Assembly: GCF_003386095.1 (NCBI RefSeq)
Contig: NZ_QREG01000008.1
Span: forward strand, 1 to 64,000
Direction: 5' to 3'
Origin: Marinoscillum furvescens DSM 4134
GTDB lineage: Bacteria; Bacteroidota; Bacteroidia; Cytophagales; Cyclobacteriaceae
DNA length: 64,000 nt
Shown here: positions 43,439 through 51,005 of the stretch, piece after piece
Layout of the letters: each line of letters begins with the position of its first letter
How positions within the stretch are numbered: position 1 is the stretch's first letter
Program-made: the position numbers and the translations under genes
The notes under the pieces: model-generated
Told to the model about the DNA's origin: nothing
Seen by the model: only the letters and a program-made list of their open reading frames with translations
The model's database searches: none

Positions 43439-44746
43439 ATGACCTCTACAGCCGATCATAAATCCAGCACTAATGCTGCTGCTTTTATTCTCCTGGCAGG
43501 CGTTAGTGCTATTGGTACCAGCATTGAGAGAGACCAGTCTTTGATGTTGGGCATGGCATTTTGCTCGGCCTTCTTTGCATATGTCTGGCTATGCAAGTTC
43601 CCCCCTACCCAAAATCAGTCATTGTGGCTTGGCCTAATAGCACGTGGGCTATTATTTTTCCACCTACCCACCCTATCAGACGACATCTACCGCTTCTTGT
43701 GGGATGGCTACCTCCTCCACACAGACCTGGACCCCTACCTGTATACTCCTGAGCTATTGATCTCGCACGAAGCTTTACCGGCCAGCATTCCCACAGAGCT
43801 ATATTCCAGGCTCAATTCCCCAGGATATTTCACCATATACCCACCTTCCAACCAGCTCATTTTTTGGCTAGCCACCTGGTCAGACGACTGGCTCACCGCC
43901 ACCAATGTCATACGCGGCTGCCTGGTGGGCGCAGAGCTGGTTAGCTTATTCTTGTTGCGAAAGCTGCTCGCTAACTTCCAGCTCTCCAGGCACCTGGCCA
44001 ACTGGTACTGGCTCAACCCGCTTATCATATTGGAATTCACTGGAAACATCCACTTTGAAGGAATAGTCATTGCCTTTTTACTTCTTACTATCTACTTCTG
44101 GCAAGTACATCGTCCGGTACTTACAGGACTGGCTCTAGGACTGGCTGCAGGCACCAAGTTATTACCCCTCATCTACCTTCCGGCGCTACTTTTTAGAACA
44201 AGTCGAAAATCCGGAATCCTGGCATGCGGCATAGCAATTCTTGTATTTATCATCGTCATGGCTCCAATGGTGAGTGGGGCATTTATCCAAAGCATGTCTA
44301 CAAGCCTCGAACTCTACGTCCGCAAGTTTGAATTCAATGCGAGCCTGTATTTTGTCTTGCGCAGCATTGGATATTGGATAAAAGGCTACAACATCATCAA
44401 CACCCTGGGGCCAGCCCTGGCAGCCCTCACCGCAATAAGCATTTTCACCTGGGCCTGGCAAGCCCGCACGCGCCCTGTGCCTTTAGTACTGTTGGGAAGT
44501 CTAACGATCTACCTGCTCCTGGCCACCACTGTGCACCCGTGGTATGTACTCCCCCTCATACCACTGGGCATACTATCCGGGCTGTACTATCCTATCGTTT
44601 GGTCGGCCATGGTCTTTGTTACCTACTTCGGCTATAGTACTAGCGGATTCGAACTATCTGCTATTTGGGTTGTTGTCGAGTATACAGTTGTTTTTCTTTA
44701 CGCTGGATTCGAACTCTACTCAAAATACCATGCACAGGATGCATAG
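43439..44746 (+). CDS. Polytopic mannosyltransferase-like protein (GT-C fold)
   Basis: This 435-aa protein has about eleven membrane helices and a first extracytoplasmic loop with LSDDIYRFLWDGYLLHTDLD followed by PYLY, the acidic motif of GT-C enzymes that use polyprenyl-phosphate sugars (GT87-like). WYWLNPLIILEFTGNIHFEG and GLALGLAAGTKLLPLIYLPA are further family landmarks. It would use the lipid-linked sugar made by the first gene of the operon. It starts one base after the previous stop; its end overlaps the rhodanese gene. Confidence 0.82.
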   Translation: MTSTADHKSSTNAAAFILLAGVSAIGTSIERDQSLMLGMAFCSAFFAYVWLCKFPPTQNQSLWLGLIARGLLFFHLPTLSDDIYRFLWDGYLLHTDLDPYLYTPELLISHEALPASIPTELYSRLNSPGYFTIYPPSNQLIFWLATWSDDWLTATNVIRGCLVGAELVSLFLLRKLLANFQLSRHLANWYWLNPLIILEFTGNIHFEGIVIAFLLLTIYFWQVHRPVLTGLALGLAAGTKLLPLIYLPALLFRTSRKSGILACGIAILVFIIVMAPMVSGAFIQSMSTSLELYVRKFEFNASLYFVLRSIGYWIKGYNIINTLGPALAALTAISIFTWAWQARTRPVPLVLLGSLTIYLLLATTVHPWYVLPLIPLGILSGLYYPIVWSAMVFVTYFGYSTSGFELSAIWVVVEYTVVFLYAGFELYSKYHAQDA

Positions 44747-45233
44747 ACTTTGGATTTTCCTACTGTCGCTCGCATGGCTTCCTGCCTGTGACCAGAAGAC
44801 CTTTGATGAAAAAATGCAAAGTCTGTACAGTCAGTCTGTGCCACTCATCACCCACTCCGAGCTGCAATCGCTACTCAAAAAACCCGAGCTACACTTGCTA
44901 GACACGCGTGAAAAGCGAGAGTTTGACGTAAGTCATCTTCCTAATGCGCTCTGGGTAGGCTTCAAGGATTTTTCGCTACAGCGTGTGGCTAATCTCTCCA
45001 AAGATGACACGGTGGTAGTATACTGCTCAGTAGGGTACAGAAGCGAACGCATCGGCGAAAAACTAAGAAAAGCCGGCTATCAAAATGTCTTCAACCTCTA
45101 CGGGGGTATCTTTGACTGGAAAAACAAAAATAACCGAGTAATTAACAACCAAAACGAGCCAACCGACAGTGTCCACACATACAATAAGAAGTGGTCACAA
45201 TGGCTCTACAAAGGCACAAAAGTTTATGAGTAA
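44739..45233 (+). CDS. Rhodanese-domain lipoprotein
   Basis: This 164-aa product has a lipoprotein signal (FLLSLAWLPAC) and one rhodanese domain with LLDTREKREFDVSHLPNALW and the active-site loop VVYCSVGYRSERIG, then YGGIFDW. The active-site Cys is intact, so sulfur transfer or thiol chemistry outside the cytoplasm is possible. ATG 44739 overlaps the upstream stop as ATGCATAG and gives the shortest normal signal peptide; ATG 44730 is an alternative. Its presence in a glycosyltransferase operon is unexplained. Confidence 0.85.
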   Translation: MHRLWIFLLSLAWLPACDQKTFDEKMQSLYSQSVPLITHSELQSLLKKPELHLLDTREKREFDVSHLPNALWVGFKDFSLQRVANLSKDDTVVVYCSVGYRSERIGEKLRKAGYQNVFNLYGGIFDWKNKNNRVINNQNEPTDSVHTYNKKWSQWLYKGTKVYE

Positions 45234-45861
45234 CAATAGCAAAAACCTTCTGATCGTATTTGTGAAAAACCTGATCCCTGGCCATGTAAAGACACGCCTG
45301 GCCAAAGATATCGGGATCGATGGAGCGCTAGATGTATACAAATTTTTAGTAGAGCACACCTACGAGATCACCAAAGAGCTTGAGTTTGACAAAGCAGTCT
45401 TTTACAGTGAATACGTAGAAATCGAAGACATCTGGGACACGGATGAATATAAACTACTGATCCAAAAAGGGCCAGATCTGGGAGACCGTATGCTCAATGC
45501 CTTCAAGCATGGCTTTGATAAAGGCTACGAAAAGGTAGTAATCGTAGGTACGGACTGTTTTGAGTTGAAAACCGAGCATATAGAAGAAGCCTTTGACCAG
45601 CTCAGTGAGCATGATGTGGTGATAGGGCCTGCCAGCGATGGCGGATACTACATGATCGGTATGAACAAGCTGTACCCGCAGCTTTTCCACGACAAAAAGT
45701 ACAGTCACGAAAATGTACTCAAAGATGTACTTACAGAGATCGGCCAGATGAATGCCGATTTTCACCTACTACCAGAGCTCAATGATATTGACACCTTTCA
45801 GGACCTCAAAGACTCTGACATAGATTTTGAATTTGTGAGCCCAGAAGATGAAGACGCTTAA
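45226..45861 (+). CDS. DUF2064/TIGR04282-type glycosyltransferase-like protein
   Basis: This 211-aa protein is of the nucleotide-transferase-like GT-A family: NLLIVFVKNLIPGHVKTRLA, GPDLGDRMLNAF, VVIVGTDCFELKTEHIEEAF, DVVIGPASDGGYYMIGM and ELNDIDTFQDLKD. The family is called 'rSAM/selenodomain-associated transferase 1' and has been linked to arsenosugar synthesis; the substrate is uncertain. ATG 45226 overlaps the upstream stop (ATGAGTAA), indicating translational coupling. Confidence 0.85.
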   Translation: MSNNSKNLLIVFVKNLIPGHVKTRLAKDIGIDGALDVYKFLVEHTYEITKELEFDKAVFYSEYVEIEDIWDTDEYKLLIQKGPDLGDRMLNAFKHGFDKGYEKVVIVGTDCFELKTEHIEEAFDQLSEHDVVIGPASDGGYYMIGMNKLYPQLFHDKKYSHENVLKDVLTEIGQMNADFHLLPELNDIDTFQDLKDSDIDFEFVSPEDEDA

Positions 45862-46711
45862 ACAACTCACGTGCCTGCTAGGTGTAGGCCTCAGCTCTAT
45901 TGCCTGCACCAATGCGCCCATCTCCCAACCAGAGTACATCAATGGCGACTGGGCCAAAACAGAACTATGGGATGATGGCAAAGCTGAGGTGGCTATTTAT
46001 GATGCCACCCGAGTGATCTATGGCAAGCCCCGTACCTTCGATTATGTGTATGTGCTGGTCAAAGAAAGTTTCAACAAAGCCTACCAGGTAAAAACAGACG
46101 ACTACAATCGTGACGACCTCTATGAGGTGATGAAGGTCAACAAGTTTTGTAGAATCCCTACTCAGGCTTACCCGTATCATTTCTTAACATCCGTATTTTT
46201 TCGCAGAGAAAGTCCATCCACAGTCCACAAACTAACCAACACCAGCCAGGAGTGGTGCGGCAATACTGCCAAGAGTTTTACAGAGGGTCAGTTTAAATAT
46301 AACTATCAGTACATGAGCTATTGGGACGGGCAGGGCAATGGCAGCATGAACGTCACCAAAGGCCCTTGGTTTGAAGACCAGCTAAGCTATACCCTCCGCA
46401 CGCTGAAGTTTGCTGACGGCCTACAGTTTGACATAGAAATGTACCCCAGTGAGGTGAATAGCAAAGCGACAGAACCTATAGCATCAACCTGCAGCATTTC
46501 CGTAAACCGTGTGCCCTTCGAATGGCCAAAACAGGAGGTACTGGAAGTAAAAGAGGCATGGAAAGTAGATGTAAAACGGAGCAATGGACCAAACCTGTCT
46601 TATTGGTACAGTACCGACTATCCTAACTATCTACTAAAAATGGAATCAACTGACGGACGCTCACTCTCGCTAAAAGATCTGTCGAGGGACGCTTACTGGG
46701 CGCATGAATAA
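45848..46711 (+). CDS. Lipoprotein of unknown function, last gene of GT operon
   Basis: This 287-aa product has a lipoprotein signal (GVGLSSIAC) and a single domain with FDYVYVLVKESFNKAYQVKT, PYHFLTSVFF and a conserved-looking TNTSQEWCGNT. It resembles secreted Bacteroidota proteins often mislabelled 'septum formation inhibitor Maf', which lack Maf motifs; the function is unknown. It overlaps the preceding gene by 14 bases, so it belongs to the operon and could act on its glycan product at the envelope. Confidence 0.72.
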   Translation: MKTLKQLTCLLGVGLSSIACTNAPISQPEYINGDWAKTELWDDGKAEVAIYDATRVIYGKPRTFDYVYVLVKESFNKAYQVKTDDYNRDDLYEVMKVNKFCRIPTQAYPYHFLTSVFFRRESPSTVHKLTNTSQEWCGNTAKSFTEGQFKYNYQYMSYWDGQGNGSMNVTKGPWFEDQLSYTLRTLKFADGLQFDIEMYPSEVNSKATEPIASTCSISVNRVPFEWPKQEVLEVKEAWKVDVKRSNGPNLSYWYSTDYPNYLLKMESTDGRSLSLKDLSRDAYWAHE

Positions 46712-46744
46712 AAAAACGGCCCTGGAGCAATAGCCCAGAGCCGT
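46711..46744 (-). terminator. Terminator of the lipoprotein gene at 46767-47588
   Basis: ACGGCCCTGG pairs with CCAGAGCCGT with one mismatch. On the minus strand the stem is followed by a TTTTTT run, so it works leftward. It directly abuts the stop of the rightward operon, for which it lacks a T-tract. Confidence 0.8.
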
Positions 46745-46766
46745 CCTGCACATAACGAACGTTTAA

Positions 46767-47588
46767 CTACGAACACGTAGTATTTTCAAAATTGGCGTCC
46801 CAACATCTCCAGTCAGCATCACCAAAATGTGATTCAGATTTTACTCGTCCTTCTTTTGTGGTTTCGTTGAAGTAGATGGTGGCGTCATAGTCCTGATCCG
46901 ACTCGCTATCTACAGACACTTCATAGTAGTGCGAAAATCCAGCCTCATCAGCCTCTCCATAGGCAATGAAGCTTCCTTCCTTATCAGACTGCTCATCGAT
47001 CAGCACATACTTAGACTGTACGGGCTCCCCATCTTCTCGTGTCCATTCGATTTCCAAAATTTCTCTAGACTCATCAGGCCCGCCGTATAGCGTCCATTCC
47101 CCGCCGGTGTTGTCCACACGTGACTCACCAGAAAACCATAGAAAATCCTCATACTGACCATCAAGCGAAAGGTACATTTCCCACTCCACTTCTTCTCCGT
47201 CATCATCACGCTCCGCAAAAAGCTCGGCCGTAAGCGATTTACCATTTACTGACACCGTGTATTCAGACTTCCATCTTTCCTGATCTTCCAGGTAGGTAAA
47301 GCTATTGTTGAATGCTTCATCAAAAGCAGCTGCTGGGATCACCAGTGTCACACCGAGAATAGTCTGCCAGAACCCAACATTCACTGCGGCAAATCCAAAA
47401 TTGTCTTTGGCATAGACGGCTCTTCCTTCTTCATTTTGGGGAAAATTTCCCAAATTGGCAGAAAGTGATGCCTCTGGAGGCAGGGTTGGAGCCTCTCCCG
47501 GATTAGTCTCTGAGTCATCCGAACAGCTCGAAATAAAGGCTGAAAGGGCCACTAGAAGGCCTATTAGTATTATTCCATGTCGTTTCAT
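46767..47588 (-). CDS. Secreted acidic lipoprotein, unknown
   Basis: This 273-aa product has a lipoprotein signal (LSAFISSC, Cys near 22) and a Pro/Thr-rich linker, then an acidic beta-rich domain (WEMYLSLDGQYEDFLWFSG; WTLYGGPDESREILEIEW). Two cysteines lie at the C-terminus (RCWDANFENTTC). No family was recognised. It is downstream of the Crp/Fnr gene on the same strand, separated by a 55-base gap filled with two inverted repeats. Confidence 0.65.
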   Translation of the reverse strand: MKRHGIILIGLLVALSAFISSCSDDSETNPGEAPTLPPEASLSANLGNFPQNEEGRAVYAKDNFGFAAVNVGFWQTILGVTLVIPAAAFDEAFNNSFTYLEDQERWKSEYTVSVNGKSLTAELFAERDDDGEEVEWEMYLSLDGQYEDFLWFSGESRVDNTGGEWTLYGGPDESREILEIEWTREDGEPVQSKYVLIDEQSDKEGSFIAYGEADEAGFSHYYEVSVDSESDQDYDATIYFNETTKEGRVKSESHFGDADWRCWDANFENTTCS

Positions 47589-47616
47589 AGTGCGATATTA
47601 TTTTGGTTTCGCACTA
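47588..47616 (-). repeat. Inverted repeat TAGTGCGA/TCGCACTA at the lipoprotein start
   Basis: Perfect 8-base arms at 47588-47595 and 47609-47616 touch the ATG of the lipoprotein gene. It could be an operator, or an RNA hairpin masking the start region; no T-run follows. Confidence 0.5.
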
Positions 47617-47625
47617 TAAGTTTCA

Positions 47626-47655
47626 AAGCTTGTGCCAGAATGCTTACACAAGCTT
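47626..47655 (-). repeat. Inverted repeat AAGCTTGTG/CACAAGCTT at the crp/fnr stop
   Basis: Perfect 9-base arms at 47626-47634 and 47647-47655 span the stop codon of the Crp/Fnr gene. It is probably an mRNA hairpin; the T-run after it is weak, so termination would be inefficient. Confidence 0.45.
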
Positions 47656-48324
47656 GTCCATATCCCGGATCAAGATCCTCCTCCGATCAAAGTTGATGAT
47701 ATTTTCTTCGCGCAGTTCATTGAGCACCGTGGTGACGGTCTGCCGTGAGGTCCCTGTGAGGCTTGCAATATTTTTATGGGTCAGGTGATTTTTGATCATC
47801 ATCTCAAACCCCACTTTTTGTCCTTTTTCCTCGGCCATTTCGCGTAGAAAATCTACGATTCGGGAGCGTGCATCTTTAAAAACAAGAGACTCTATTCGGC
47901 GCTCCATTTTTCGCAAACGAAAGCCCATGATCTTAAATATCTTCAAGCTCAGCTCCTGGTTTTGCTGCATGAGTGCTTTCAACGAATCGATCGTCATCGG
48001 GCACACTCGCGTGTTGTTGTCCATGGCTTGTGCAAAATCTGACCTCCGATCTTCTCCGGCAAGGGCCAACTCCCCAAAAATCTCCCCTTTGGCCAATATG
48101 GCTTTTACCATCTCTGTACCATCTCCCAGATAACTTCCGATTTTGACCCGGCCATCTGCTATCATATAAATGTTCATAGATGGTTCATCAGGGAAATAGA
48201 TAAATTCATCACGCTGATACAAATGGGGATTGTGCTTATTTTCTAAATCGGAGGTTTTGGTAGGGCATAGTATTTCAAAAAGGTCTACATCTTCGAAATA
48301 CCATATTTTAGACTTGTCACTCAT
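47644..48324 (-). CDS. Crp/Fnr-family transcriptional regulator
   Basis: This 226-aa protein has a cyclic-nucleotide-binding-like domain (FIYFPDEPSMNIYMIADGRV, KGEIFGELALAGEDRRSDFA) and a Crp-type HTH (LTHKNIASLTGTSRQTVTTV). FNR-type N-terminal cysteines are absent, so it is unlikely to be an oxygen-sensing FNR. ATG 48324 is preferred to one 30 bases upstream. It is divergent from hemJ-SCO-cytochrome c, a possible target. A lipoprotein gene follows on the same strand. Confidence 0.9.
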   Translation of the reverse strand: MSDKSKIWYFEDVDLFEILCPTKTSDLENKHNPHLYQRDEFIYFPDEPSMNIYMIADGRVKIGSYLGDGTEMVKAILAKGEIFGELALAGEDRRSDFAQAMDNNTRVCPMTIDSLKALMQQNQELSLKIFKIMGFRLRKMERRIESLVFKDARSRIVDFLREMAEEKGQKVGFEMMIKNHLTHKNIASLTGTSRQTVTTVLNELREENIINFDRRRILIRDMDKLV

Positions 48325-48452
48325 TTGGTAATCACAAATTGGATGGCTATTCAATTCAATAACTTGATAAGTCAGCAGTTAAAGCGCATTTTTGCACCTC
48401 GTAGCTGATTTAATGTAAGTCTAACAACATTTGATGGTAAATTGTCTCATTT

Positions 48453-48995
48453 ATGGACTATTTAAACTTAAAAGCCCTTCACATCATCTTTATCGTCACC
48501 TGGTTTGCCGGGCTTTTTTACATCGTGAGGCTGTTTATTTATCAAACAGAAGCACTGCAAAAGGCCTCTCCCGAGCGAGAAATTCTCTCCAACCAGTTGA
48601 AATTGATGGCCAAGCGACTTTGGCTGGGCATCACATGGCCATCAGCCATACTCACTCTCATCATGGGCAGCAGCTTATTGATCAGCCAACCCGCCTGGCT
48701 TCAGCAGCCATTTATGCACATCAAACTCACGCTGGTGGCCTTTTTGTACGGCTACCATTTTAGCTGCCATTACCTTTACAAAAAACTCCAAAAGGGAGAA
48801 ACTAAATACAGCTCCAATCAATTAAGAATTTGGAACGAACTGGCTACACTTTTTTTAGTGGCTATCGTATTTCTGATAGTTGTCAAAAATCAAATCAATT
48901 GGATATGGGGTACCCTGGGCATTGTTGCCTTTGGTGTCATCCTGATGCTGGCCATCAAAATCTATAAAAGAATTAGAGAACAAAAACACTCATGA
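48453..48995 (+). CDS. hemJ: Protoporphyrinogen oxidase HemJ
   Basis: This 180-aa membrane protein oxidises protoporphyrinogen IX to protoporphyrin IX in heme synthesis. The N-terminus LNLKALHIIFIVTWFAGLFY carries the essential His of the family, followed by RLFIYQTEA; the later MAKRLWLGITWPSAILT and HIKLTLV hold further conserved residues. It has four hydrophobic helices. It overlaps the SCO gene by four bases (ATGA), placing heme synthesis in one operon with a copper chaperone and cytochrome c. Confidence 0.9.
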   Translation: MDYLNLKALHIIFIVTWFAGLFYIVRLFIYQTEALQKASPEREILSNQLKLMAKRLWLGITWPSAILTLIMGSSLLISQPAWLQQPFMHIKLTLVAFLYGYHFSCHYLYKKLQKGETKYSSNQLRIWNELATLFLVAIVFLIVVKNQINWIWGTLGIVAFGVILMLAIKIYKRIREQKHS

Positions 48996-49651
48996 AAAAC
49001 CTCGTAAAAATCTACAGTCTGCTCCTACTCCTGATAGCCATGGGTGCTTGTGATCAGGTGAAATCAGATTATGAACTACCGATCCTTGGTCGCAAAGAGT
49101 ATGTAGACAAAGTAGTGGATGGTAAAACTGTCAAAGACACCATTTACCACACCATTGCTGAGTTTGAATTTGTCAATCAGGACAGCAGTATCGTAAACAA
49201 CACCACGTTTGCCAACAAGGTATATGTGGCGGACTTTTTCTTTACTTCATGCCCTACCATCTGCCCCGTGATGAAAAAGCAAATGCTCCGGGTATATGAA
49301 AAATATAATGACAATCCCAACTTTGCCATACTCTCTCACAGCATAGATCCTGAACATGATACCGTGGCGTTACTAAATGATTTTGCCCAGCGCCTCGGGG
49401 TAACTTCTGACACCTGGCATTTTGTGACTGGTGACAAAGACGAAATCTACGACATAGGTGAGAAGAGCTACATGGTGGTAGCCAATGAAGACCCTAATGC
49501 TCCGGGAGGGTTTATTCACAGTGGTGCATTTATACTGGTAGATCAAAAAGGCCGCATTCGGGGAGTATATGACGGCACTGTACCCGAGCAGGTAGACATC
49601 CTTATTAATGACATAGCAAGATTGACAAAAAAACCGGATGCGAATACTTAA
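48992..49651 (+). CDS. SCO1/SenC-family copper chaperone lipoprotein
   Basis: This 219-aa thioredoxin-fold protein delivers copper to the CuA site of cytochrome oxidase. It has a lipoprotein signal (LLLIAMGAC), the copper motif CPTICP (CxxxC) in FFFTSCPTICPVMKK, HSIDPEHDT, and the third ligand His in GGFIHSGAFILVD. All three ligands are present. No oxidase genes lie in the window. It overlaps the cytochrome gene by 14 bases. Confidence 0.92.
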   Translation: MKNLVKIYSLLLLLIAMGACDQVKSDYELPILGRKEYVDKVVDGKTVKDTIYHTIAEFEFVNQDSSIVNNTTFANKVYVADFFFTSCPTICPVMKKQMLRVYEKYNDNPNFAILSHSIDPEHDTVALLNDFAQRLGVTSDTWHFVTGDKDEIYDIGEKSYMVVANEDPNAPGGFIHSGAFILVDQKGRIRGVYDGTVPEQVDILINDIARLTKKPDANT

Positions 49652-50087
49652 ACAGGCCTTTACTTTAATTATATGTGGAGTTTGGCTAGTAGCCTGTACA
49701 TCTTCATCAGACAGACAGGGAGAAAGTTCTCATGCAGAAAAAGTAAAACTCCAGCAGTATATGGTGCAGGGCAAGAAGCTGTACGAAACCTACTGTAGCA
49801 ATTGCCATCAAACCGATGGGAAAGGGTTTGCAAAGCTGTACCCTCCTCTGGCTGGAGCAGACTATCTGCTCGACAACCTCCCCGCGGCGGCATGCATCAT
49901 CAAAAATGGGATGGAAGGTGAACTAGAAGTGAACGGAGTGACCTACAACCAAATGATGCCGGCAAACCAATCGCTCACTCCGCTGGAAATAGCCGAAATA
50001 CTGACCTACATCTCCAACTCCTGGGGCAATGAATCCGGCCTAAGCAATGCGCGGGATGTGAGTATTTGGCTCAACAGATGCCAGTAA
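49638..50087 (+). CDS. Lipid-anchored monoheme cytochrome c
   Basis: This 149-aa product has a lipoprotein signal (GVWLVAC) and one class I cytochrome c domain with the heme site YCSNCHQTDGKGF, PPLAG, and the axial Met in YNQMMPA, ending in ILTYISNSWGN. It probably carries electrons to a terminal oxidase. Two extra cysteines (AAACII and NRCQ) may form a disulfide. It is the third gene of the hemJ-SCO-cytochrome operon, followed by a terminator. Confidence 0.92.
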   Translation: MRILKQAFTLIICGVWLVACTSSSDRQGESSHAEKVKLQQYMVQGKKLYETYCSNCHQTDGKGFAKLYPPLAGADYLLDNLPAAACIIKNGMEGELEVNGVTYNQMMPANQSLTPLEIAEILTYISNSWGNESGLSNARDVSIWLNRCQ

Positions 50088-50094
50088 GCCACAC

Positions 50095-50136
50095 AAAAAA
50101 GCCGTCTCACATACCTTGATCTGAGACGGCTTTTTT
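50095..50136. terminator. Bidirectional terminator GCCGTCTCA/TGAGACGGC
   Basis: A perfect 9-bp GC stem is extended by six A-T pairs on each side (A-run before, T-run after), with a 12-base loop. It serves both the cytochrome operon and the convergent lipoprotein operon. Confidence 0.95.
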
Positions 50137-50151
50137 GTACGAGTAGGTTGC

Positions 50152-50562
50152 TCAATCTTCCAGAGCTTCCCTTCCAGCTTTTAGACTGTTGTTCATGTCA
50201 TCAGACACCTTTTTTATCCCTTTGAGCTGGTCTTGGAGGTAAGCTTTCACCTCCTCCTCAGAACCCTCAAAGTTTGGGTTAAACTTACGCATCCAATCCA
50301 TCATAGACTCATTGGCCAGCTCTATCTGGGTCGCTAGCTCCTGGTATTTGGCAGCCATCACAGAATCTGTAGCACTTGAATCAGCCATAGCCAACAATTC
50401 CTTTTGGGTAGTTCTAAGCTCCCCCATTTTTGGCATCACTTCATCGTGCACAGCCATCACCTGAGTTTTTAAGTCTGCAGGAGGTTTTTCTTCCGTTTGC
50501 TGCTTTTTAGGCGAACAGGCTGCAGCCATTAAGGCCACAATCATCACAGTTAGGTATTTCAT
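50152..50562 (-). CDS. Small helical lipoprotein, unknown
   Basis: This 136-aa product has a lipoprotein signal (MIVALMAAAC) followed by Lys/Gln/Pro-rich linker and long amphipathic helices, probably coiled coil (MAVHDEVMPKMGELRTTQKE; QIELANESMMDWMRKFNPNF). Met content is high (about 13 in 136), which might serve metal binding in this operon context; this is inference. It is the last gene of the ATPase-permease-DUF3299-lipoprotein operon, 4 bases after the DUF3299-like gene. Confidence 0.7.
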   Translation of the reverse strand: MKYLTVMIVALMAAACSPKKQQTEEKPPADLKTQVMAVHDEVMPKMGELRTTQKELLAMADSSATDSVMAAKYQELATQIELANESMMDWMRKFNPNFEGSEEEVKAYLQDQLKGIKKVSDDMNNSLKAGREALED

Positions 50563-50566
50563 AGTA

Positions 50567-51004
50567 TCAATTGGTTTTTAATGTAGCGTCTTTGAGGATG
50601 TACATGAGCTGATCTACATCCGAATCGTTCAGCGCAAGCGTACCCTTTACGGTCACCTTTTTAGCCGTATACTTCACGGGTTCTTTGAGGTACACCTCGG
50701 CAACAGACTCTGGCCCGGCACCCCCACAAAAAAAGCACGAAGCTACCGGCACAGAAGAAATGATCAAATGGTCTGGCTCAAACATCCCCTCGAAAGGAAT
50801 GATGTATCCAGACAGCTCTATTTCGGTGCCTTCCAGAGCTTGTATCGATGGCCCAAACTTGGGCACATAGATCTCCCCATACTCATCTGTAGATTTGGAG
50901 TACTCCAGCTTACTCAGCGTATTCCAGTTTTCTGAAGAAGTCTGGGCTAAGGCACCAAAGAGTGCTGAAATGAGTAATGCTATTGTCAATGTTGTTTTTT
51001 TCAT
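50567..51004 (-). CDS. Secreted DUF3299-like protein
   Basis: This 145-aa protein has a signal peptide (ending FGALAQ) and one small beta domain with IELSGYIIPFEG, HLIISSVPVASCFFCGGAGP and VKYTAKKVTVKGTLALN. The SCFFCGG pair of cysteines is likely a metal or disulfide site. In Pseudomonas a related protein stands with an ABC ATPase and FtsX permease in a zinc-responsive operon (PA4063-PA4066, from memory). It begins 1 base after the permease gene. Confidence 0.75.
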   Translation of the reverse strand: MKKTTLTIALLISALFGALAQTSSENWNTLSKLEYSKSTDEYGEIYVPKFGPSIQALEGTEIELSGYIIPFEGMFEPDHLIISSVPVASCFFCGGAGPESVAEVYLKEPVKYTAKKVTVKGTLALNDSDVDQLMYILKDATLKTN

Positions 51005-51005
51005 T

